Virus record (IMG/VR): IMGVR_UViG_3300042564_002580 | Span: 1-64,000 of that record | Direction: 5' to 3' (one strand) | Source of the DNA: a virus | Length of the DNA stretch: 64,000 nucleotides | Shown here: positions 46,072 through 54,156 of the stretch, in pieces | Layout of the letters: each line of letters begins with the position of its first letter | Numbering within the stretch: position 1 is the first letter of the stretch | The notes under the pieces: generated by a model | Databases searched by the model: none | What the model was told of the DNA's origin: nothing | Seen by the model: only the letters and a program-made list of their open reading frames with translations | Made by a program: the position numbers and the translations under genes

Positions 46072-48276
46072 ATGGCAACAGTAAGAATTCAAGTACGAAG
46101 AGGAACCGCTTCACAATGGACCTCAGCAAATCCAACTTTGGCAGCAGGAGAGCTCGGCGTTGAGTCAGATACTAACCTCTTTAAGTTTGGTAACGGTTCA
46201 ACAGCATGGACAGCCCTTGCTTACGCAAATAACTCAGATGTAGCGATTGGTGAAATTTCCCAAGACGCAATTAATACAGCACTTACAATGGGTGCGGGTC
46301 TTACAAAGACATATAATGATGGTTCAAATACTATCACAATTACAGTAGATTCAAATGTAGTTGCGCTTAAGTCATATGTTGACAGCGCATTAACAGCTCA
46401 CGAAACTGATACAACTTCTGTTCATGGAATTCAAAATACAGCAGATCTAGTTTATTTGACAGGTGCTCAAACACTTACTGGAAAAACTTTAACAAGTGTT
46501 GTTTTAGATGGTACTCCTGTAGCACCAACACAAGCAGCTAATGATAATTCTACTAAAATTGCAACAACAGCATACGTTCAAACAGAGCTTGCAGATCTTA
46601 TAGGAGCAGCACCAGCATTGCTAGACACATTAAGCGAGCTATCAGATGCACTTGGCGATAATGAAAACTATGCAGCAGCAATGACAGCAACAATAACTGG
46701 TATTAATAATACAGTTGCAACAAAACTTGCTACAGCAGATTTTACAGCACATGTTATTGATACAACAGATGTTCATGGAATTTCAAATACAGCAAACTTA
46801 GTTTATACATCAGATTCAAGACTTTCTGATACTAGAACCCCTACAGCTGGATCTGTTGTTGCAGCGTCCATGGCCGTAGATTCTGTTGCAACAACAAGCT
46901 TGCTTGATTCTTCTGTAACTACTGCAAAAATTGCAGCAGTTTCAGTCACAGAAGCTAAACTTGCTGACGACTCAGTAACAGCAGCAAAGATAGCAGCAGG
47001 AGCGGTTGGAACTTCAGAGATTGCAGACCTAGCAGTTACTGCTTCTAAAATAGCAGCAGATGCAATTGGATCAACTCATATTGCCACATCTGCAGTAGGA
47101 ACTTCAGAGATTGCAGACGATGCAGTAACAGCAGCAAAGATAGCAGCAGGAGCGGTTGGAACTTCAGAGATTGCAGACGATGCAGTAACATCAGCAAAGA
47201 TTTTTGCAGGATCCGTTGTAACTGCCTCAATTAATAATTCAGCCGTTACAGAAGATAAAATTGCAGCACTTGCAGTTACTGAAGGTAAGATAGCAGCAGG
47301 AGCAGTAACATCTGGCAAAATTGCAGATGGAGCAATTGTAAATGCAGATATTAACGCAGCAGCAGAAATTGCAACATCAAAGATAGCAGGCCTTGACACA
47401 GCACTTGGCCTACTGGCACCTCTTGCTTCGCCAACATTTACTGGTACAGTAACTCTTCCAGCAGGAACAGTAACAACAGGAATGATACTTGATGGAACAA
47501 TTACAGATGCAGATATAAATGCAACTGCTGGAATTGCACAGTCTAAGATCTCAGGATTAACTACAGATCTTTCAAATAAGCTAGATTCAACAACAGCTGC
47601 TTCAACTTACGCACCACTTGCTTCACCAAATCTTACAGGAACTCCTACAGCTCCTACAGCAGCAGCAGGAACTTCTACAACACAAGTTGCAACTACAGCA
47701 TTTGTTGGAACAGCAGTAGCAGATCTTGTTGCATCAGCACCAGCAGCACTTAATACTCTTAATGAGTTAGCAACTGCACTTGGAAATGATGCTTCGTTCT
47801 CAACAACAGTTACAAATGCAATTGCACTAAAGTCACCACTAGCTTCTCCAACATTTACTGGTACATTAACTGCACCAGCAATAACAGCAACTGGTTTAGT
47901 AACTGCTTCAGCTTCAGGTATAGCATTTACAGATGGAACACAAACAAAGGCAGGAGTTCCATCATTGACTGTAATTGGAACTACAATTTCTGCAGCATAC
48001 AACCTGTCAACAGGCGGACTTGCCCTGAGAGATCAGTTAATACCAATTTCAGGTACACAGGTAATTACAGTACCAACAAATGCAACAACAGCATATCCAA
48101 TTGGAACTTCAATAAGCTTCTACCAGGCATCTGGAACTGGAGCAAGTTTTGCCTTCGCAAGCGGAGTCACACCTCTTGCAACACCAGGACAGACACTAAG
48201 AGCTCTATCATCTTCTGCAACACTAACAAAGGTTGCAACAGATACTTGGTTACTTGCTGGAGATCTAAAAGCTTAA
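46072..48276 (+). CDS. large repeat-rich tail fibre
   Basis: 734 aa. Start MATVRIQVRRGTASQWTSANPTLAAGELGVESDTN is the widespread phage fibre attachment domain; then multiple AVTAAKIAAGAVGTSEIADD repeats (about 280-440) and PLASPTFTGTVTLP units, typical of adsorption fibres. Confidence 0.88.
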   Translation: MATVRIQVRRGTASQWTSANPTLAAGELGVESDTNLFKFGNGSTAWTALAYANNSDVAIGEISQDAINTALTMGAGLTKTYNDGSNTITITVDSNVVALKSYVDSALTAHETDTTSVHGIQNTADLVYLTGAQTLTGKTLTSVVLDGTPVAPTQAANDNSTKIATTAYVQTELADLIGAAPALLDTLSELSDALGDNENYAAAMTATITGINNTVATKLATADFTAHVIDTTDVHGISNTANLVYTSDSRLSDTRTPTAGSVVAASMAVDSVATTSLLDSSVTTAKIAAVSVTEAKLADDSVTAAKIAAGAVGTSEIADLAVTASKIAADAIGSTHIATSAVGTSEIADDAVTAAKIAAGAVGTSEIADDAVTSAKIFAGSVVTASINNSAVTEDKIAALAVTEGKIAAGAVTSGKIADGAIVNADINAAAEIATSKIAGLDTALGLLAPLASPTFTGTVTLPAGTVTTGMILDGTITDADINATAGIAQSKISGLTTDLSNKLDSTTAASTYAPLASPNLTGTPTAPTAAAGTSTTQVATTAFVGTAVADLVASAPAALNTLNELATALGNDASFSTTVTNAIALKSPLASPTFTGTLTAPAITATGLVTASASGIAFTDGTQTKAGVPSLTVIGTTISAAYNLSTGGLALRDQLIPISGTQVITVPTNATTAYPIGTSISFYQASGTGASFAFASGVTPLATPGQTLRALSSSATLTKVATDTWLLAGDLKA
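46900..47390 (+). repeat. AKIAAGAVGTSEIAD coding repeats
   Basis: Near-identical DNA units of about 60 bp repeated several times within the fibre gene. Confidence 0.8.
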
Positions 48277-48304
48277 TTAATATAAAGAAATAGGAGATAT
48301 ATAA

Positions 48305-49231
48305 ATGTCAAAACATATAGGTAGAAAGTCATCTGCTCAAGATAACTTTGTGGGACCAAATCCAGTAACTGGAGTAACCGCAACAGATTATTTAAACGGA
48401 GTAAACAACGCTAGAGCGTTTAATGACGGAGCAATTACAGTTTCATGGTCCGCTCCAGTAGCAGGAAATACACCTACTGGATATAAAGTTTATGAAGCTG
48501 GAGTTCTACGGGCAACTGTTGCTTATGGTACAAATACAGCATTAATAACTGGCTTAGGCTCAAATACTTCACATACATATGCAGTTTCGTCTTATGACTC
48601 CTATTTAGACAATTCTTCAAATGCAGTTGCTGCACCAGCAGCAACAGCAACTACTGTTCCACAAGCACCAAATACCCCAACAGCAACAGCTGGTGTAGAT
48701 TTGGATACAATTGCATGGACACTTAATGCAAATGGTGGAAAAACAGTAATTGATATATATATTGAATCAAACGAAGCGACTCCAAAAAATAAAACAGTTA
48801 CAACCGCATCAAATGGAAGCACAACTATTGCAAATGAAGCAAATACTGCACAAGCTTACAGAGTACGAGCAAGAAATGCAAATGGCTCTAGTTCATTTTC
48901 AGCATTTTCTAACTCAGTTACGACGCTACCGCCTTCATTCTTTAGCCCACCGTTCTTCCCACCTGGCTTCTTCAGCCCACCGTTCTTCCCACCTGGCTTC
49001 TTCAGCCCACCGTTCTTCCCACCTGGCTTCTTTAGCCCACCGTTCTTCCCACCTGGCTTCTTCAGTCCACCGTTCTTCCCGCCAGTGTTCTTCAGCCCAC
49101 CGTTCTTTCCACCTGGCTTCTTTAGCCCACCGTTCTTCCCACCTGGCTTCTTCAGCCCACCGTTCTTCCCACCTGGCTTCTTTTCTCCACCAGCATTTGG
49201 TGGCGGCCAATTTTCTTTGAGGGCGTACTAA
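48305..49231 (+). CDS. fibronectin-type protein with FSPPFFPPG repeats
   Basis: 308 aa. Two Fn3-like domains (about 20-105 and 115-205) followed by about nine tandem decapeptides F-F-S-P-P-F-F-P-P-G and the end FGGGQFSLRAY. The repeat is aromatic, rigid and hydrophobic; its P-P-G units are the sequence collagen prolyl hydroxylases modify. Five prolyl-hydroxylase-like genes begin 400 bases downstream. Confidence 0.75.
   Translation: MSKHIGRKSSAQDNFVGPNPVTGVTATDYLNGVNNARAFNDGAITVSWSAPVAGNTPTGYKVYEAGVLRATVAYGTNTALITGLGSNTSHTYAVSSYDSYLDNSSNAVAAPAATATTVPQAPNTPTATAGVDLDTIAWTLNANGGKTVIDIYIESNEATPKNKTVTTASNGSTTIANEANTAQAYRVRARNANGSSSFSAFSNSVTTLPPSFFSPPFFPPGFFSPPFFPPGFFSPPFFPPGFFSPPFFPPGFFSPPFFPPVFFSPPFFPPGFFSPPFFPPGFFSPPFFPPGFFSPPAFGGGQFSLRAY
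48930..49190 (+). repeat. 30-bp tandem repeats
   Basis: About nine copies of a 30-bp unit encoding FFSPPFFPPG, nearly identical at DNA level. Confidence 0.92.
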
Positions 49232-49232
49232 T

Positions 49233-49637
49233 ATGACTAAACATTATGCGATCTTATCATTAAATAAAGTTATAGATAAAATTGATGTTGAAAATGTAGA
49301 TGAAGATCTAAATAGAATAGATAGATTTTCAGAACTGTTTGCATCTGAGTTTTTCTGTAAAGATGTAACCGAAAGCAAAAAAGTTAAATTAGATTCAGTA
49401 TGGGATGGAAATTCTTTCTCAGAGTTTGATGTCGAAAGAAATGAAGTTTCTCCATACTCCGTAGCTCTTATTTCAAACAACACTGTAAAAGCAGTTATTA
49501 GAGTATATACTTTAAAAAGACATAATCTATACAAAGAAGCAGAAGTTAATGGAATTTCTGCAGTTGAAGTACCAGAGTCAGACATTGAGCAGGTAAAAAC
49601 TGGAATGTCATGGGACGGTACATCTTTTACAGAATAG
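49233..49637 (+). CDS. tail fibre-associated protein
   Basis: 134 aa. MTKHYAILSLNKVIDKI and two WDG-x-SF motifs fit small phage tail-accessory proteins. Starts one base after the repeat protein. Confidence 0.6.
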   Translation: MTKHYAILSLNKVIDKIDVENVDEDLNRIDRFSELFASEFFCKDVTESKKVKLDSVWDGNSFSEFDVERNEVSPYSVALISNNTVKAVIRVYTLKRHNLYKEAEVNGISAVEVPESDIEQVKTGMSWDGTSFTE

Positions 49638-49649
49638 GAAGTTAGTTCT

Positions 49650-50345
49650 TTGAGTAAAGATATTTTAAAAAATGAGATATCTCCTGGTCTATGGGTTTAT
49701 AAAAATCAAATAGATAAAAATATCATCAATGACGTAGAAGATCTACTGTCTAAATATGATGATGATTTTGAGTGGCGAGAAGCAACAGTAGGATATGATG
49801 TAAAAGTACCTTCATATAGAGACTGTGTAGATTTTAAAATTCAAAAGCAGGAAATGCCCAACATGCCAGAAAGCAGAAAAGATTTAAATAAAATATGGCA
49901 AAAAGCATACGATATGCAGATAGATGCAGTTAAAGATTACTGCAAACTTTATAACATTGATATGCAATTCTGGGAAGCAATGAACTTTATTAAATATGGA
50001 GAAGGCCAGCATTTCCAAGAGCATTCAGATCATGGATTTTCTTACATAGCAACAGTTTCATTGGTTTCATATCCAAACGATGACTATGAAGGAGGGGAAT
50101 TATATTTCCCTAAACTTAATTTAACCATAACTCCAGAGGCAGGAGATATAGTTATTTTTCCTTCAACTTATTTGTTTTCACACAGAGCAATGCCAGTCAA
50201 ATCAGGAGTTAAGTATTCAATAGTTACAATGCTTGATTACAACGATAACACTCACAATCAGGAGTTTGATCTTCTTAGAATGAAAAGGACTAATTCTGCC
50301 GCTGCAAGAGAAAGTGCAATGAGTGGAAATAATAAAAGCTTATAA
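49650..50345 (+). CDS. 2OG-Fe(II) oxygenase, prolyl-hydroxylase-like
   Basis: 231 aa from TTG 49650. His125-x-Asp127, YPNDDYEGGELYFP, His178, and Lys188 where Arg usually binds 2OG. First of the oxygenase run behind the fibre genes. Confidence 0.88.
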   Translation: MSKDILKNEISPGLWVYKNQIDKNIINDVEDLLSKYDDDFEWREATVGYDVKVPSYRDCVDFKIQKQEMPNMPESRKDLNKIWQKAYDMQIDAVKDYCKLYNIDMQFWEAMNFIKYGEGQHFQEHSDHGFSYIATVSLVSYPNDDYEGGELYFPKLNLTITPEAGDIVIFPSTYLFSHRAMPVKSGVKYSIVTMLDYNDNTHNQEFDLLRMKRTNSAAARESAMSGNNKSL

Positions 50346-51039
50346 AACCAAAGAAGGCTTTGCAGAAATAAAGACTCTTCCAGTTAAAAGAGACTGGATG
50401 GATAGCACTTGGCAAAAGCATGCCTATCATTGCTTTCCAGTAACTTTAACAAATACATTAGGGTGGTATTTAAGTTTTCCAGAAGATATAACTTTTATTT
50501 GGGACGGTATTTCAAATTTTGATCCATCCCATGTCAAGATTTTAAAAGGTGACAAATACGCTTATGCTGGAAGAGCAAACGGAACAATAAGTTTTAATAC
50601 AGGTATTAAATTTAAAACCGAAAAAAATGTAACATTGCTGACCATGCCCGCTCCTAATTTTTTTATTGATGGTGCATCTCCTTTTACAACATTAATAAGC
50701 ACATCATTCTTTAGAGCAGATCTTCCAGTAGCTTGGATGATCACATCTCCAAATAAAGAAATTACAATTCCAGCTGGTCACCCAATATGCTCAATAATAC
50801 CAATCAGTCTTGGAGATTTAAATAATTCAGAAATACAAATAGGACCAGAACCAAAAGAACAAGAAGTTTCACAAAAAGAACTATATGAATATTCTATGGC
50901 AGTTCATGAAATAAACAAAAAGTTTAGCTGGTCCGATTTTTACAGAAATGGTGTTGACCATAAGGGAAAAGCCTTGGGTGATCATGAAATAAAAGCTTTA
51001 AAGCTAAAGGTTATAGAGTATAGCCCTAGTGATATTTGA
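50323..51039 (+). CDS. DUF6065 family protein
   Basis: 238 aa. RDWMDSTWQKHAYHCFPVTLTNTLGWYLSFPEDITFIWDG is the family signature; FFRADLPVAWMITSPNKEITIPAGHPICSIIPI follows. Unknown function, but embedded in the oxygenase run and with a relative at 17191, so a partner of hydroxylases is likely. Confidence 0.75.
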   Translation: MEIIKAYKTKEGFAEIKTLPVKRDWMDSTWQKHAYHCFPVTLTNTLGWYLSFPEDITFIWDGISNFDPSHVKILKGDKYAYAGRANGTISFNTGIKFKTEKNVTLLTMPAPNFFIDGASPFTTLISTSFFRADLPVAWMITSPNKEITIPAGHPICSIIPISLGDLNNSEIQIGPEPKEQEVSQKELYEYSMAVHEINKKFSWSDFYRNGVDHKGKALGDHEIKALKLKVIEYSPSDI

Positions 51040-51051
51040 TATAGAATATGG

Positions 51052-51057
51052 TATATT
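51052..51057 (+). promoter_or_regulatory. -10 box of leaderless promoter
   Basis: TATATT, 6 nt, ATG 51064; no clear -35. Confidence 0.55.
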
Positions 51058-51063
51058 GTACTT

Positions 51064-51810
51064 ATGGAAATAGTTAATCAAGGAATTATGGGGGGCGGAA
51101 GAGCTCCTATATCAATTACACCATCAGGTTTTTTTGGGGACTCAATAGATAATATTGTTGAGCTAGAAAACTTTATAACAGAAGAAGAACAGAAGAGGCT
51201 TATTAACTTTGCTCTAACTAATAAAGTTTGGGATAAAACAGAGACCCATATTGATGAAGACGGTTTAGTGCTTTACGATGCAAATATTTGGGAAGATAGA
51301 GTTTGTACTGCAGCCTCACTAAAAAAATCTGATCCAGCAATAATTGATTTGCTATGGGACATGATTGATAGGCTAAAAATAGAAGTAGATAAATTTTTTA
51401 ATGTTAACGTTCAAGCAACTGGCCCAGCAATTGTTAGATGGCCAGTCGGAGCAAGACAAGAGCCTCATGCAGATAAAGAGTTTCACACAGGAGAAGAAGA
51501 AGGAAGACCAAATGATTTTCCTTACTATGACATAGCTGGACTATTCTACTTTGACGATGATTACGAAGGTGGAGAGCTGTATTTTCCAAGACACGGTATT
51601 GAATTTAAGCCAAAGCCTAGGGCAGCTTATTTTTTCCCAGGAGATAAGTATTATGCTCATGGAGTTAGACCAGTAAAGTCTGGAAACAGATTTACCGCTC
51701 CATTTTTTTGGACCATTGTAGAGCACACTGGAGAAAAACAACCTCCGAAAGATTATTCAGACCAGTTTAAATCGCCGTCATGGCAAAAGCTTTATGGAGA
51801 CAGGGGTTAA
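51064..51810 (+). CDS. 2OG-Fe(II) oxygenase, prolyl-hydroxylase-like
   Basis: 248 aa. His135-x-Asp137, FDDDYEGGELYFPRHG, His199 and Arg209 in SGNRF. Confidence 0.88.
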   Translation: MEIVNQGIMGGGRAPISITPSGFFGDSIDNIVELENFITEEEQKRLINFALTNKVWDKTETHIDEDGLVLYDANIWEDRVCTAASLKKSDPAIIDLLWDMIDRLKIEVDKFFNVNVQATGPAIVRWPVGARQEPHADKEFHTGEEEGRPNDFPYYDIAGLFYFDDDYEGGELYFPRHGIEFKPKPRAAYFFPGDKYYAHGVRPVKSGNRFTAPFFWTIVEHTGEKQPPKDYSDQFKSPSWQKLYGDRG

Positions 51811-51813
51811 CAG

Positions 51814-52659
51814 ATGCATAGTTTAAATATAGTTGATGATATAAATTCTTTAGATTGGACAGAGCTGCTTCCAGGTGTAATCCTTTACAGAGGAATGCTA
51901 AAAGATCCAGACCTTGCATATAAGATAATGATGCGCTCAGAGTCTTCTGAACAAAGTAATTTTTTCCAGAACTGGACTCCATGGGCTCAATATGGAACAT
52001 ACACCCAGGCAAAAGATCAGCAAATGATTGAGTCAGCAGAAAAAAATGAAATTTTTGAAGAAGAAAAAGCTTTATACGAAGAGATTGCGACATCTTACGA
52101 TAAAGCAATATCACACTATTTTAAGCACACTGGAATTGAAATTCCAGAAGGTGCAAGATATAGTGGTCAGTCATGGTGTAAGTACTTCAATCTAATTGAT
52201 ACATTAAAAAATAAAATGACCATGCAATATCACACTGATTTTATTATTTCTCAGAAGGATATGCCTGGAGAAAAGTTTCACACAACATGTACTTTTTATA
52301 TTAATGACAATTACAATGGCGGAGATATAGAGTTCTTTGTTGAAGGTAAATTTGTAAATCATAAACCGTCTGCTGGAGACCTTCTAGTATTTCCATCAGG
52401 AGAGCCTTTCTATCATGGAGTAAAAACAATACCAGATGGAAATAAGTTCTTCATTAGAAACTTTGTAATGTTTGATTATGATGGCTCAAAAGAGTGGTTA
52501 GCAAATCAAAAAAGATACGGCGCATATAGGTGGGGTAAACAAGAAATTGAAAGAATCGCAAATGAAGACCCAAGAAATATGATCTATATAAGAGATAATG
52601 AAGTTATATCTTATGAAGAAATAATGGGCGTTGACACTGGCGGAGGAATATACAATTGA
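51814..52659 (+). CDS. 2OG-Fe(II) oxygenase, prolyl-hydroxylase-like
   Basis: 281 aa. His140-x-Asp142, INDNYNGGDIEFF (variant of the usual YEGGE), His201 and Lys211. C-terminal extension of about 60 residues. Overlaps next gene by 4 nt. Confidence 0.85.
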   Translation: MHSLNIVDDINSLDWTELLPGVILYRGMLKDPDLAYKIMMRSESSEQSNFFQNWTPWAQYGTYTQAKDQQMIESAEKNEIFEEEKALYEEIATSYDKAISHYFKHTGIEIPEGARYSGQSWCKYFNLIDTLKNKMTMQYHTDFIISQKDMPGEKFHTTCTFYINDNYNGGDIEFFVEGKFVNHKPSAGDLLVFPSGEPFYHGVKTIPDGNKFFIRNFVMFDYDGSKEWLANQKRYGAYRWGKQEIERIANEDPRNMIYIRDNEVISYEEIMGVDTGGGIYN

Positions 52660-53435
52660 AACTAATTAAAGTTAGAGATAATGAGCACCCAGTATATTTG
52701 TATGAAGATTTTTTAACTAAAGAAGAATGCGCTGGTATTATTAAAATGTTTAACAATCTTATAAAAAGCGGAGACTTTGAATGGCATCCAATTTCTTTTT
52801 ATGAGTCTTATGCGTATAACATGCCAAACCAACTAACAGATGATAAGAATAAGCTATCTCGATGGTATGCAGATGCTGGATTGCCAGACAACTTCCTAGA
52901 TGACCTAGAAAAAAAGTTTAAAGATGCAGCTCGTGAAATAATCGGAGGAGAAGCTTATAAAATAAGTTTTCATAGTCAAAAATGGATTCCTGGAGCATAT
53001 GCAGCTTTTCACTCAGACAACAGTTATGATGGTGAGCCAAGTGCATTTGAAAGAAGTAGATACGCAGGTTTTCTTTATTTAAACGATGAGTTTGATGGCG
53101 GGGAACTTAATTTTAAAAACTTTGATTTAAGCGTAAAGCCTAAAACAGGAATGTTTGCTATTTTTGACGGCGGTCATGAAAACACTCATGAGGTAACACC
53201 TGTATTTAAAAGCGACAGATATACTGTAGGATCATTTTGGGATGATCGGCCAGAAGAAGATTATCCTCAAGAAACAAGAGACAGGTGGGCTTCAGAAATT
53301 GATGATACAAGAAAGAAACAAAAAGTAGAGCAAGAAGAGTGGAAAGAGATAAGAGATAGCGGAAAAAGAAGAACGCCAGATGGCAGAGAGTATGATGCAG
53401 TTTTAGCAGAAAGCGGAGAAATCCATGGAAATTAG
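52656..53435 (+). CDS. 2OG-Fe(II) oxygenase, prolyl-hydroxylase-like
   Basis: 259 aa from TTG 52656. His119-x-Asp121, LNDEFDGGELNFKNF, His178 and Arg188 in KSDRY; basic C-terminal tail. Confidence 0.87.
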   Translation: MKLIKVRDNEHPVYLYEDFLTKEECAGIIKMFNNLIKSGDFEWHPISFYESYAYNMPNQLTDDKNKLSRWYADAGLPDNFLDDLEKKFKDAAREIIGGEAYKISFHSQKWIPGAYAAFHSDNSYDGEPSAFERSRYAGFLYLNDEFDGGELNFKNFDLSVKPKTGMFAIFDGGHENTHEVTPVFKSDRYTVGSFWDDRPEEDYPQETRDRWASEIDDTRKKQKVEQEEWKEIRDSGKRRTPDGREYDAVLAESGEIHGN

Positions 53436-54117
53436 AGAAGTTCAGCCAAGGCAAATGTACACTATGTTTGACATTGTGTTTCACGATAGAGGAATAGTTT
53501 ATTTTGAAAATGTAATTAGTTATCCAGAGACCCTGTTAAAAGTTATGGAAGACCTAGATTCTAACCCAAAATCACATAGCGGAATACCTGAATGGAGCAA
53601 GTGGGGGGCAAGCAACGATGATAATCATGGGTATGGAATTCAAAAGTTTATTGATACCTCTAAAAAGCTTATGAACACCGATGATGAGTTTTTAAACAAA
53701 CAAGTTTTGTATGTTGTTAATAGCTTAATCATGGCCCCAGAAATGTGTGCAAAAAGATATGCTGAAATAATGCGTAGAGATGCATCTAGAATCCAAAAAG
53801 TAGATAGCACACCAGAGCAGGTTAAGATGGGCCTAGATTATATTAAGGTTGCTAAATATGACACTGGTAAAGGTATGGGTCCGCATTGTGATGCTGAAGA
53901 TCCGTCTGGTACTGGACAAAATCTAAAGTACTCCCTAGTTTGCTATTTGAATGATGATTACGAAGGTGGAGAAATTTACTTTAAAAATCAAGATATAAAG
54001 ATTAAGCCAAAGGCAGGTAGCCTTGTTCTATTCCCTTCAGTTCATCCATATTTACATGAATCTCTTCCAGTTACAAAAGGAAATAAGATCATGTTTACTA
54101 CTCATTGGATGGTTTAG
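53425..54117 (+). CDS. 2OG-Fe(II) oxygenase, prolyl-hydroxylase-like
   Basis: 230 aa. His154-x-Asp156, LNDDYEGGEIYFKN, His211 and Lys221. Overlaps the previous gene by 11 nt. Confidence 0.87.
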   Translation: MEIREVQPRQMYTMFDIVFHDRGIVYFENVISYPETLLKVMEDLDSNPKSHSGIPEWSKWGASNDDNHGYGIQKFIDTSKKLMNTDDEFLNKQVLYVVNSLIMAPEMCAKRYAEIMRRDASRIQKVDSTPEQVKMGLDYIKVAKYDTGKGMGPHCDAEDPSGTGQNLKYSLVCYLNDDYEGGEIYFKNQDIKIKPKAGSLVLFPSVHPYLHESLPVTKGNKIMFTTHWMV

Positions 54118-54144
54118 TCGATATCCAATAGGATTGGTATCTGA

Positions 54145-54150
54145 TATAAT
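54145..54150 (+). promoter_or_regulatory. -10 box of leaderless promoter
   Basis: TATAAT, 6 nt, ATG 54157. Confidence 0.6.
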
Positions 54151-54156
54151 TTAAAT

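Noticed and set aside
48930-49190. Possible CRISPR array because of regular 30-bp repeats
   Set aside because: Units are directly adjacent with no unique spacers and lie inside a coding frame.
48935-49220. Open frames with repeated Trp-Glu-Glu-Arg or Ser-Ser-His units
   Set aside because: Shadows of the 30-bp repeats encoding FFSPPFFPPG; no start signals.
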